From assembly GCA_037043455.1 (NCBI GenBank), contig JAWPHD010004358.1, positions 1 to 64,000 of the forward strand: a stretch of DNA of 64,000 nt, given 5' to 3'. Below are positions 10,019-21,868 of this stretch, piece by piece; within the stretch, counting starts at the first letter, position 1, and each line of letters begins with the position of its first letter. The notes under the pieces are model-generated. The model ran no database searches and had not been told where the DNA came from. It worked only from the letters and a program-made list of their open reading frames with translations. A program made the position numbers and the translations under genes. The stretch comes from Cyrtodaria siliqua (taxonomy: Eukaryota; Mollusca; Bivalvia; Adapedonta; Hiatellidae).

Positions 10019-11525
10019 TAACTAATTTGCTTTATATTCAGAGTATAATATATTTTACAGTATACAACAATCTAACATGTGACCCTCTAGGCATAAGTTT
10101 TATATTAATAATAATAAATATATGTTTATAAATACTTGCTAGTGTATACAGCTCCTTAACTATTAAATACAACTGTTGAAAAACAATGTGAAAATACGAA
10201 AACAATTACCATGGTTTGTATTCGGAATTCACAATTAATTCCATTTTGCTTCAAACACGTGTATTTAAGATGTTCGCATGCGTTCCTCTCGCTGAATTCG
10301 GATGAAATAACAAATGCCAATACCGCGGAACAAATCACATGTCACAATACGCGGATGATTCCAATACGTTTCCTGTATGTTCGTCGATTGGATAACATAG
10401 CAAATAACTCTCGCTCGGACCATCGTTAAAACAAATTCCGCTAACGCATGTTAACTCAAAAAGAAATATTGGATGCACTCTGATACTCTTAACACTTCAT
10501 TACGTCGCACCATTATCTTCAAAATAGTATGGTATAAACCATGAAATATTATCTTCCGTAATATAATTATAAATGACGTATAATCTACTTATGTAAGACA
10601 TAGACAAGCTCCTGCGTGGCATAATAGTTAATAAGGGTAGGTTTGGTTGAATTACCAATAAGTGATATAGCATCTTTTGCCATCAATGGTTCGTAAGTCT
10701 CCATTACAGAATTGCGACCTCAAAACGTACATTGTTTCCAATACAATACAGAGGTTTAGACTTGAAAGAGGTGAAACCAGTAGCTTTTATACCCTCATTT
10801 TGTTGTTGCTTCCTTTTCAAAGTGAAGCACTCAGAAATAAGAACGGAATTGTAGGTCTGAAATACGTTGCATATTTTCGCTATGACCCTTATGTATATCA
10901 TCTGTTCTTACAACTGTTTCGTCTATAATTTAACATGACTAACTCGCGAATATAATCATTCACCAATAGTATGTAATTTATAGGGAAGATACACCCAATT
11001 ATAAATTATGCCTTATCGGAAGCGGAGAATACAATGGGACATATACTTTTTTCGGTACTGGATCATTCATGTTTGTCACCAAGAAAGGGAAAATCAGAAG
11101 TACTGTTAAATAACTAATTTATTGGTTAAATAACTAATTTAATGGGCAGCTCTTATTCTCCATCAATTATTTCATTTATTTAACAGCATTTGAAAAAAAA
11201 ATTTAATACCCTTTCTGCCCGTTCTCACTTTGAGAAGTTTTTGAACTAAGGCAGGCGCACGCTCTCGTCTTTGGATGTGCATAGCTCTGTAATATGCCGT
11301 AGAGTTGTATGTATTTTGTGAGAAATTGATAATTCCCAGGTTCAGTGTCACTGGCAGTGGATGCAGCTCATGTGAATTCATTGCATTACGTGTCTTTATT
11401 TGTGGCAATGGTATACTTGGAGCCTATGAGAATTGATTTTGGGTGTATCTACCCTTAATTCGCGAACACCCAAATAATATGTAGATACGCCAATAAGCAA
11501 TGCATACATATTTTAACCTTTGTTT
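10019..11525. other. intergenic, no supported gene
   Basis: Short open frames on both strands (10156-10429, 10677-10928, 11172-11651) lack recognisable motifs. No repeat boundary was recognised. Confidence 0.5.
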
Positions 11526-11803
11526 AGATATACACATCGAACAGGAAATGTAGCATTCAATGACGACAGTCAACCACAAATACAAACAGAAACAAACAAC
11601 AACTACAAAGATGAATAAAAGGCAAGATTTGACATCGTCAATGACTGACACATGACTGACTATTGGGCTACCGCCTTGGAACGGTTAATAGCAAAGAAAG
11701 GCCGCTGGTTGTGTAAACCAGGTTCTAAGGTGCACAAACCTCAGGCTTACACTACTGTCACCCTAATAAGCGGAAAGTGTAAATAAAGATATCCCCGCCA
11801 GGT
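11526..11803 (-). mobile_element. RT-element (PLE-like) 3' tail fragment
   Basis: On the minus strand it matches the non-coding tail that follows the RT frame in the copies at 41757 and 46998. Shared blocks are GTGTAAGCCTGAGG/GTGCACC, AACCTGGTTT, CACTG-type stems, ACCGTTCCAAGGCGGTAGCC, CAATAGTC, and a terminal GAATGCTACATTTCCTGT. It is diverged and carries no coding sequence. Confidence 0.6.
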
Positions 11804-12009
11804 TGGTTTCGATTACAAAGCGAGACTGGGCGGGACCTAACGTGATGACCACGAAATGAACTATGGTAAAAAATGAGGTTATTCTTTCAATGTTGGGTAC
11901 GTTACTGAATTCTTAATATGAATTACTCATAAAGGAATACACACACTTAATGACTTGTGAATACGATCGATAACTGATCTAAGTCTAGTGTTTGAAAATA
12001 AACAGAGAT

Positions 12010-12180
12010 TATTTAACTGCTTGGATCAATTATAGGGATATCCTTCACGAGATGGTAGACGTGTGGTTCTGGTAGACGTTTGGCTCTGTTCAAGAACGAG
12101 CATATGCGAGTGAGTGAAAAACAAAACCCGCCTACCATCGAGTGAAGGATTTCCCTATAATCGAACGCAGCAGTTAAATA
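12010..12180. repeat. 49-bp-arm inverted repeat (fold-back element)
   Basis: Arm 12010-12058 (TATTTAACTGCTTGGATCAA...) is the imperfect reverse complement of 12132-12180, with about 43 of 49 positions pairing by eye. The 73-base loop is non-coding. The RNA or single strand would fold into one long hairpin. It could be a small fold-back MITE. Confidence 0.7.
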
Positions 12181-12399
12181 CTCTATTTCTTACATATTTT
12201 TAAATCAGTTTATGCATGTTTTTAATCGAAATTATTCGTTTTATCAAATGTTGTCGGCGGAAGACGCTGACGTCAGCAACACTGTATTGACGTCATAACT
12301 CAACGTCGCAGTTAGTTATTTTGAGTTCGGAGTTAGTTATTAATATTTAGTGATTATGAATATTCAGATCTCACAATCATACACAGATAAAAATGTAAT

Positions 12400-12545
12400 A
12401 AAAGTAGATATGCAAGTCGAACAGATCGTCAACCACAAACACGTATAGAAATAACCAATAATAACAAAGATGAATAAAAGGCAAGTTATGACCTCACAGA
12501 CATAAAATGGTTGACAATAGGGCTTGCGCATTGGAACGGTCCTAG
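12400..12545 (-). mobile_element. RT-element 3' tail fragment
   Basis: TCGAACAGATCGTCAACCAC, AAGATGAATAAAAGGCAAG, TTGACAATAGGGC and TTGGAACGGTC match the tail copy at 11526-11803. The remainder of the tail is missing. Confidence 0.5.
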
Positions 12546-12859
12546 TTACTTTTTAAATCACGCAACAATTATGAGAACATCTTTACCTTAAATACCTCTC
12601 GGCAATCTGCATTATGTTAGCACATGTTTCGAATCGTCGACAAACATCCGAGCATGTTACTGGCGTCATTTTGGTCGAGTGCTTTTAAAACGTTGAAGGA
12701 TGTTATAACAAACATAATGACTTTTCTGTGTAAGGCAATCCTTCTAAATTTACTCTTTTTATAATAAATGAGACTATTTGATTACTTTAAAATCGTTCCT
12801 ATAGGACGAGTTTTCTCTATTTTCTATATCGAACGGTTGGCATTGTCAAAAAGCAAAAA

Positions 12860-13008
12860 CGTTGTGTGCTATACGAAGAATACGTTGTGTATTATACCAC
12901 GGATACGCTGTGTGATATACGGCGGATACTCTGTGTGATACGTATACGACGGACACGCTGTGTTGTATACGATGGACACGCTGTGTGATATACGACGAAC
13001 ACGCTGTG
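12860..13008. repeat. 23-bp minisatellite, degenerate left part
   Basis: Diverged units of the array at 13248 (ATACGAYGGACACGCTGTGT type). It is separated from the main block by the insertion at 13009-13247. Confidence 0.75.
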
Positions 13009-13247
13009 ACACTTGACTCAATCTCTATACTTCTTCTTTTTTCCTTTTTTCTTCACTAGTTCCTTGTTTTTCTTTCACTACCTTTTCTCTAATCATGATA
13101 TTATGTGCAAGTTATATATATTTACCTATGTAATTGTCTAACTTTGTGTGTATACTATTTTGTCGGGAAGGGCATTAACTAATGTTGTAAGAACTTGTAG
13201 CCCAACCCTTTTGCGATTATATGTTGGCAATAACATATATTTAAATC
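13009..13247 (+). mobile_element. non-LTR retrotransposon 3' end inserted in the minisatellite
   Basis: The segment holds a pyrimidine-rich stretch, then GGGAAGGGCATTAACTAATG, TAGCCCAACCCTTTTGCGAT and ATGTTGGCAATAA, and ends just before ACACGCTGTG. This resembles CR1-like LINE 3' ends from molluscs (recognition from memory, not tested). AACACGCTGTG lies on both sides, consistent with a target duplication, although the target is itself a repeat unit. Confidence 0.5.
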
Positions 13248-14010
13248 AACACGCTGTGTGATATACGACGAACACGCTGTGTTGTATACGACGGACATGC
13301 GGTGCTGTATACGACCACGATGTATTGTATACGACGGACCAGCTGTGTTGTATACGACGGACCAGCTGTGTTGTATACGACGGGAACGCTGTGTTGTAAT
13401 GACGGACACGCTGTGTTGTATACGACGGACCAGCTGTGTTGTATACGACGGGCACGCTGTATTGTATACGACGGATAAGGTGTGTTGTATACGACGGGCA
13501 CGCTGTGTTGTATACGACGGACCAGTTGTGTTGTATACGACGGGCACGCTGTAGTGTATACGACGGACAAGCTGTGTTGTATACGACGGGCACGCTGTAT
13601 TGTATACGACGGGCACGCTGTGTTGTATACGACGGGCACGCTGTGTCGTATACGACGGGAACGCTGTGTTGTATACGACGGACACGCTGTGTTGTATGCG
13701 ACGGGCAAGCTGTGTTGTATACGACGGATAAGCTGTGTTGTATACGATGGATAAGCTGTGTTGTATACGACGGGCACGCTGTTTTGTATACGACGAGCAC
13801 GCTGTGTTGTATACGACGGGCACGCTGTGTTGTATACGACGGACACGCTGTGTTGTATACGACGGACACGCTGCGTTGTATACGACAGACAAACTGTGTT
13901 GTATACGACGGACAAGCTGTGTTGTATACGATGGACAAGCTGTGTTGTATACGACGGCACGCTGTGTTGTATACGACGGACAAGCTGTGTTGTATACGAT
14001 GGACAAGATG
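13248..14010. repeat. 23-bp minisatellite array
   Basis: About 33 units of ACGCTGTGTTGTATACGACG followed by GGC or GAC. Units differ mainly at CACG/CAAG/CCAG and at GGG/GGA. Because 23 is not a multiple of three, each strand repeats the same peptide in all three frames, which explains several overlapping open frames here. None of them is supported as a gene. Confidence 0.95.
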
Positions 14011-14919
14011 TCGGTATTTTAGGACGGTTTAGGTTTTACCGCACTTAATATGATCCATAAGATAGCAGATTGTAAGTACATACAAGTTTGAACATATACG
14101 CAAACATGATTTAATTCTAACTTGTAAATTTAAAAAAAAAAGTTAAGTTGAATTGTATTTCGTGATAACCCTTCTCTTTATAAATCCCAGAATGTTTTAG
14201 TTTGTTTATTAAAATCAAGGTTGACTCTGTGTCTGTTATCCTTCCATGTACCTTAAAGTATCACTTGGGAAAACTCTTCGACTCGCGGATTAATTATGGA
14301 GACTGTAACACCTTTCTAAAGACGAAGTTTGACGTAACAAACATAACCCAGGTAAACAATCGTTTTACAAATACATATATAATGCTATTTTATTGTCCAG
14401 TGTCATACTGCTTCGTTATACCGCCACACACGCCTACAGTTTTCATGGCAGCAGTAATATATTAGTGTGTGGCATTAATAAAAATGGGTTTTGTGATGCC
14501 TTATTGATTTTTAGTGGTTGGCTTTGCAGCAAATAAAGACATTATATTTCTGTATCCAACTATTAATGACGTAAGGAATCCCTCTGAATAGTTATAGCAT
14601 AACATAATGTTACATTTTCTAAATAGCTTCTGTTGCCTTAATTATTTATTGCAACGCAAATCACAAACTATTCATTTCAAAATGGCTTATTCTCAACAAT
14701 GACCAACTGATTGAAAGCGCCTTCTCGAGAAACGATAAACCAAACAAAAGCAAATGTGTTTTCTTTTCTCTAAGACCTTTTACGCGAAATAAGATATGTA
14801 AAAAAATGAAACCATTTCGATGTTAAACTGTATTAACCGCCGACATCAATTGCATTTGTTATATACCAATTGAGAGGAACTTTATCAGATTGCTTTCTTT
14901 CGTTCCAATCCTATTAACT
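14011..14919. other. intergenic, no supported gene
   Basis: The frame at 14202-14465 lacks recognisable motifs. Nothing else seen. Confidence 0.5.
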
Positions 14920-15235
14920 TTACACTGTCCTGTTTTAATGGGATGACAGTAGGGTAAGTGTGAGGTTTGGTGCACCCTAGAACCGGTTTAAACCCCCAGT
15001 GGCCATCTTTGCCACTGACCGTTCCAATGCGGTAGCTCTATTGTCAACCCTTTTGTGTTTGAGATGTCATTTGCATTTATTATTACTTTTGCCTTCTTGA
15101 TTGTCTGTTTGAGTATGTTTGTTCCTGTGTTTTGTGGTTGACTGTCCTCCTTGAATGCTACTTTCCCTGTCCGATCTTTTTATATTTCTTTGTACTATTT
15201 ATACAAGCATGTTGTATAGTATGGAAATAAAATAT
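14920..15235 (+). mobile_element. RT-element 3' tail (plus-strand copy)
   Basis: ACTGTCCTGTTTTAATGGGA, GTGTGAGGTTTGGTGCACCC, AGAACCGGTTTAAACCCCCA, CAGTGGCCATCTTTGCCACTG (a small hairpin), GACCGTTCCAATGCGGTAGC and the terminal GAATGCTACTTTCCCTGTCC match the tails at 24060 and 46998 (opposite strand) and 42490. Only the tail remains, so the copy is strongly 5'-truncated. Confidence 0.75.
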
Positions 15236-16135
15236 GTTAAACCAAATGTGTAATCGCCATAAGAATCGATGACTTTTTAAAAAAAACACACTACAAATGT
15301 GCTTTCAATTACTAAACAAGTAGGTGCCGTAGACAATTACAAGACGAATTGGACACATGTAAAACAATGTCAAAAACAGACGAACAGAAATAATCAAAAT
15401 TAGTATTATTGTTGTTTCTTTTGTATTGTTTCAGGAAATATCTAAAACAAAATTGAATCATTATATGAACAATTGTGAAATATATGTGTTAAAGAACGTA
15501 TTGCATATTTATCTCATTTTAACGTACACTCTAGTAAAATTCATAAAATCGTTACCGTTTGAAGTACATGCATCAGCTTCCCCGTCCCCTCGCCCCACCC
15601 CACACACCCATCCCGCTCGCCACACACCCACACACATTCTGTTACGTGTTGTGTGTTTATGCGACTCCCTTAATCTGAAATTTTAAATCAAGCCCTGCTA
15701 TTGAAAAGACAATATAAAAGCTTACTTTACGGGTTTTTTGCAACATTTGGACGTCATCAACTCAAAATAGTAAATCCTAAACGTCTATATATTGCAGAAA
15801 TGTGTGTTTGTTTTTTGGCAAATATTGCAATACGTCAGAACTGAGTCATTTTCCGTTTACCCGAACTGAACAAATGCAGCTGGCCAGAATTGTAACAGCT
15901 GTTCGTGGAAAACATTTGTGCTAATTTGCTTTCTAACTGTGTTGTCAATTAGAGAAAACAACCGTTCCGTCAAATACACCCACATGATGGTAATTGTATA
16001 TGGTTTTTTAAACAACTCCATTATACATTCCGACCATTAACAGGAGAAAAGGATATTCTGCTGACTGCATTTACGAGAATAATTACATGAGTAGGAGACA
16101 GAGTGCCTTATTTATTAGTTTTAAGTACAAGTATA
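15236..16135. other. intergenic, with a C-rich tract
   Basis: A CCCCACCCCACACACCCA-type low-complexity tract lies at about 15580-15640. The open frame at 15426-15686 runs through it and is not supported as a gene. Confidence 0.5.
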
Positions 16136-18290
16136 ATGTACACTGAAACAACGTTAATTATGATGTACAGTGCATCAAAGGTAATTATGCTGTACTGAGC
16201 AGCACGGTGGATTATGATGTATAGTGCAGCAACGTTAATAACATTGTACATTGCAACAATGTTAATTCCGATGAACAGCTTTACAGTGCAACAAAGCTAA
16301 TTATACTGTACAGAGCAAAAAGGTTAATTGTAATGTATAGTGCAGCAACGTTAACTACATTGTACATTGCAACAATTGTAATTCCGATGTACAGTACAAC
16401 AACGCTAATTATGCTTTACAGTGCAATAAAGTTAATTATGCTGCCAGAGCAAAAAGGTTAATTATGCTGTCTGGTGCAGCAACGTTAATTATGCTGTACA
16501 ATGCAAGGTTAATTATTATGTACAGTGCAACAAGTTTAATTACGCTGTACAGTGTAGCAACTTGAAGCATGCTGTGCAGTGCAACAACGTTAATTACGCT
16601 GTACAGTGCAACAATGTTAGTAATGATGTACAGTGCAACAACGTTAATTACGCTGTGCAGTGTACTGAGGTTAATTATGATGTACAGTACAAAAAGTTTA
16701 ATTATGTTGTACAGTGCCTGAACAACGTTAATTATGCTGTACAATGTAACAACGTTAATTACGTTTTAAAGTAGAACAAGATTAATTACGCTGTACAGTG
16801 CAACACAGCTGCAACAACTTTAAATATGCTGTAGAGTGCAACAACGTTATTTATGTTGTACAGTGGAACAACGTTCATTTATGTTGTACAGTGCTATTGC
16901 ATTTGCAGCAAGGTTAATTCTGATGTACAGTGGAACAACGTTAATTATGCTGTATTTGAAGCAAGGTTAATTATGATGTACAGTGCAACAACGTTAATTA
17001 CGCTGTACTGTACAACAAGGTTAATTATGTTGTACGGTGCAACAACGTTTTTTATGCTGTACATTGCAACACATTTAATTATGTTGATACATTATACAGT
17101 ACAACAAGGTTAATTACGCTGTATGGCGCAACAAAGCTATTTATGATGTACAGTGCAACAACATTATTTATGTTGAACAGTGGAACAACGTTCATTTATG
17201 TTGTACAGTGATATTGCATTTGCAGCAACGTTAATTCTGATGTACAGTGGAACAACGTTAATTATGCTGTATTTGAAGCAAGGTTAATTATGATGTACAG
17301 TGCAACAACGTTAATTACGCTGTACAGTTTAACAATGTAAATTATGATGTACAGTGCAGCAAGGTTAGTTCTGATTTACAGAGCAACAAGGCTAATTATG
17401 ATGTAAAGTGCAACAACGTTAATTATGCTATTCAGTGCAAAAAAGTTAATTATGCTGTATCGTGCAGCAAGATTAATTATAATGTACAGTGTAACAAGGT
17501 AAATTATGCTGTAAAGAGCAACAATGTAAATGATGCTGTACAATGTAACAAGGCTAATTATTATGTACAGTGCAACAACTTTAATTATGCTGTACAGTGC
17601 AACAAGGTTGATTATGATGTACAGTGCAACAACATTAATTATGGTGTACAGTGCATCAATGTTAATTACGCTGTACAATGTAACAAGGTTAATTGTGTTG
17701 TACAGTGTATCAAGGTTAATAATGCTGTAGAGTGCAACAAGGTTAATTATCCTGTATTGTGCACAAACGTGAATGATGCTGTACAGTTCGACAAGGCTAA
17801 TTATGATGTACAGTGCAACAATGTTAATTATGCTGTACAATGTAACAAGGTTAATTATGCAATACAGTGCAACAACGTTAATTATGCTGTATAGTGAAAC
17901 AATGTTATTTATTCTCTACAATGTAACAACGTTAATTATGCTGTACAGTGCAAGGTTATTTATGCTGTACAGTTCAACAAGGTTACTTAAGCTGTACAGT
18001 GCAACAAGGCTAACTATGCTGTACAATGTAACAAGGTTAAATATGATGTACAGTGCAACAACGTTAATTATGTTGTACAGTATCACAAGGTTAATTACGC
18101 TGTACAGTGTAGCAAAGTTATATATGATGTACAGTGCAGCCATGTAATTATTCTGTACACTGCAACAAGGTTGATTATCGTGTACAATGTATCAACGTTA
18201 ATTAAGGTGTACAATGCATCAAAGTTATTTATGATGTACATTGCAACAATGTTAATTATGCTGTATAGTAAAGCGACGTTAGTAATGCTG
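16136..18290. repeat. 27-bp minisatellite, block 1
   Basis: About 80 imperfect units of the type GTTAATTATGCTGTACAGTG followed by CAACAAC or CAACAAG. Two short palindromes recur in each unit (TTAATTA and TGTACA). The length is a multiple of three, so a 9-residue peptide cycle appears in open frames on both strands (LYSATRLIM on plus, LYSIINLVA on minus). Many units are 26 or 28 bases long and break these frames. Not supported as coding. Confidence 0.95.
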
Positions 18291-18689
18291 ATAGGTCATG
18301 AAATTTCAGAAAGAGAAAATAGTTGATGGTGTAGTTTGTACACCATAAGTTATATATGAACGATAACATTGTTTATTATCCTTAAAATAAGTATACTCGT
18401 CTGAGACATATTGTACAGCATCATAATGATATAAACGTGACAATTTAAACCATAATGATTAAGAGAACATAGTTAGTTTTATAGCATGTACATTGCACCG
18501 TATCATGTACAGATTAAATAACATTATGATAGACAATATACTTAGTCAATAACATATGTGAGATCCCGATACTATTTCTAATATATCAGTTAGGTAGTCT
18601 ATGAACATAAACAGCCGTATAGTGATAAAAGACAGACGGAATAAATGACATTTTTATTTTAATAGTTAATTCTAGGTCAGGATTAAGGA
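18291..18689. other. spacer between tandem arrays
   Basis: AT-rich, no gene or repeat recognised. Confidence 0.5.
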
Positions 18690-19130
18690 TTAATGCATGC
18701 GCTATAAACACATAACTGTAACATATAAACACATAACTGTAACACGTAACAGTAACAAATGACACATGCGTAATGCATCATAGACACAGATATTTATCAT
18801 GATATTATGTGCCACATGACCTGCGCTGTTAAACACATAAATGTTACACATAACATTAACACATAACACATGCGTGATGCATCATAGACACAAATATTTA
18901 TCTTATTATTATGTGCCACATGACCTGCGCTGTAAACACATAACTGTTACACATAACAGTGACACATAACAAAGCGTGATGCATCATAGACACATATATT
19001 TATAATGATATAGTGTGCCACATGACCTGTGATATAATACACATAACTATAACACATAACAATAACACATAACACATGCATGATACATAAATGATACACA
19101 TAACGGTAACACATAACACATAACACCTTA
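18690..19130. repeat. about 104-bp satellite, roughly four units
   Basis: The anchor GCGTGATGCATCATAGACAC recurs near 18767, 18871, 18974 and, degraded, 19078. Each unit contains ATGTGCCACATGACCTG and a sub-array of ACACATAACAGTA-like 10-12-base repeats. Confidence 0.85.
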
Positions 19131-20260
19131 CAAGTGAAACTAATTGAGATTATAACTTAAAAGGTAAGGATATTTCTATAACTTCAGATTTATTAACTTT
19201 TACAGCTTTTATAACTTCAGATTTAATTATTTTTTACAACTTTCGTGACATAACCGGATTTCAGAGACCCAACAATTCTCTAAAATAAATCATTAAAAGG
19301 CAGAGTACACGTATAGAACTTTTGTCGCCAGTTTTAGAAAATAAATCATTGTTTTTTTTGCATTTAGAATATAACATCATTTTAAATTGCATTTATTTAT
19401 ATATGATATCTCTACCTTTCTTGTTTAGAACTATATGATTGTATGTTTTATATATTTATATATATGTATGATATGTCACTCACTATAACCGACGTTTCAG
19501 TTTTTCACTATGATAACATTTTAATAATTGCAAATTAGCATGAGCAGTGAGGGTTTCGACGTCGAAATAAAGCTTTAAACTGCCAGTGATATTTCCCAAG
19601 GATATCAATGCTAATTAAATGAGTCTAACAGAATTTATATATTCTAATGTGTTTAGCTAACGCTAGCTAGAGTCTTCCTTTTCAAAAACTTGCTCTGATA
19701 ATATTGTCACCGACAAACTGAAACGACAAATGTAATAAGTTCTATTTTAAGTTGAGCGCTCAAACTTGATAGATTGCATTTGTTTCAAATGGTTCAAACA
19801 GATAAGCAAAAAAAGTATATTTGTTATTTTATATGTAATATATATAGTTTGTATACAGTCAATATTTGATATAACCACGATATATGCGTATATATTTTTT
19901 AAATGAAATACAGATATGCCCATTAGTCATGGTTTCGTAATTCTAATTATATCCATTAAAATAAAAAGACAGAATTTATATGATATTATTTTTGTCTAAC
20001 ATTAAAAGTTATAAAATGATAAATTTTAAATGGTATTATACCATCAAATGCGCAACTGAGACTTACTATACATACAAAAGACACATGACAGTAGATGGAC
20101 TAGAGACAGAGTTCATTCTCGCCGTGAAGTATTGGACTCCCAGGCGAAAGTAGAATATAATTTGAGAGGTTAGCGGCACATAACATTGCGGCAATTGTTG
20201 ATATTAAAGTCAATGCAGTTGTCGTATGATACCGGCATTAAGTTGGTTCATATATCAAAA
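19131..20260. other. intergenic, no supported gene
   Basis: Very AT-rich with no recognisable coding, RNA or repeat structure. Confidence 0.5.
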
Positions 20261-21115
20261 ACAGAGCATCAAGGTTAACTATGATGTACAGTGCAACCAC
20301 TTTAATTACGCTGAAGAGTGCGACAATGTTAATTATGCTGTACACTGCAATATGTTAATTATGCTGTACAGTGCAACAAGGTTAATTATGCTGTACAATG
20401 TAACAACGTTAATTGTGCTGTTCAGTGCAACAAGGTTATTATGCTGTTCAGTGCAACAAGGTTAATATGATGTACAGTGCAACAACGTTAATTAGGCTGT
20501 ACAGTTTAACAACGCAACGTTAATTACGTTGTACAGTACAACAAGGTTATTTATGATGTACAGTGCAACAATGTTAATTATGCTGTACAGTGCAGCAACG
20601 TTAAGTATGCTTTAGAGAGCAAAAAGGTTAATTATGCTGTACAGTGCAACAAGATTAATTATGTTGTACAGTGCAGCAACGTTAATTATGTTGTACATTG
20701 CAACAACATCAATTATGCCGTACAGTGCAACAAGGTTAATTATGCTGTACAATGAAACAACGCTAATTATGCCGTACAATGTAACAAGGTTAATTATGCT
20801 TTACAGTGCAACAAAGTTTTTTATGCTTTACAGAGCAACAAAGTTAATTATGCTGTACAGTGCAACACGGTTAATTATGCTATACAGTGCAACACCGGTA
20901 ACTATGCAGTACAGAGCAACTAGGTTAATTATGATGTACATTGCAACCACTTTACTTACGCTGTACAGCGCAACAAATTGTATTATTCTGTACTGTGCAA
21001 CAAGGTTAATTACGCTGTACAATGTAACAACGTTAATTATGCTCTACAGTGCAGCAAGGTTAATTATGCTGTACAATGTAAAAAGGTTAAATATTATGTA
21101 CATTGCAACAAAAAT
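20261..21115. repeat. 27-bp minisatellite, block 2
   Basis: Same unit as block 1 (GTTAATTATGCTGTACAGTG + CAACAAG). Open frames such as 20634-21128 come from the 27-base period. The block is cut off at its right end by the retroelement at 21116. Confidence 0.95.
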
Positions 21116-21868
21116 GAGAGTCCTATAGGGTCCTATAGAAACCACAGCGTCCGAGCGCAAAGGCATCGTAGGTCCGCACCGTACTGCAAACAACGACTTG
21201 AAAATATGTGTTTACAGCGCAGGACAAAAAAACAACAGAAAGGGTGGTGAAGACAGGGTTACCGACTTGGAACGGTCAGTAGGCAACAAGGCAAACTAGT
21301 TAGCTTAAATCGCTTTTATATGCGCAGAATCCTCGCTATTATCCTGTTTTCAGCGCCCAAATAGACAAAACAGTGTAAACAAAACTACATCCCATCAAAA
21401 GGAATTCTCTGACAATAAAGTCTACATCCTGAGAAACTAACTAAAGAAACACATACAAAATAATAAAACATCTCAGGATGTATCCAGAATCGTACTGAAC
21501 AACCATAGTAGTTGCAGCTAAAGAGAAAACCAATGTAGGGTACGACCAGAAAACCCGAGGGACGAAAGTTCATGCACCCACCTCCATTAGTTGGGTTTTC
21601 AGTAGGTACAATCATAGAGTCCCAAGAGGTAGTCCAGTCATTGCACAAGTGAAAAGTGAAGCGTAATGACTGACTGTAGAGGGGTCAATCACTAAACATG
21701 CATTGCGCTGTAAAACAAAAGGGTTATATCCTTTTCTGACGAACTTCCTGATTAAATTTGTAAAGCGGTCAGGAAACCCGTCAGACCCCTTTAACTTTCG
21801 AAGTTTATAGACCACATCTCAATCAAATGAGGGTTGTGATATGCCTAGTCGCAGAAGTGTCTTAAAGT
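21116..21868 (-). mobile_element. RT-element copy, variant subfamily, 5'-truncated
   Basis: The minus strand encodes TLLRLGISQPSF at the truncated 5' end. After one stop comes the frame at 21612-21815 (VYKLRKLKGSDGF, RKFVRKGYNP, ACLVIDPSTVSHYASLF), the C-terminal end of the RT element also seen at 47504 and 24640. A diverged tail follows (AACCGAC/CGGTAACC, GCGCTGAAAACAGGATAATA) and reaches 21116. The same variant tail is at 37405-37590 on the plus strand. The copy is inserted within the 27-bp array, which continues on both sides. Confidence 0.7.

Noticed and set aside
13248..14010. CRISPR-like array
   Set aside because: The repeats are contiguous with no unique spacers, and the context is a eukaryotic genome.
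13179..14048. Overlapping long open frames on both strands
   Set aside because: They are produced by the 23-bp tandem repeat and repeat the same peptide in every frame; no start context or domain.
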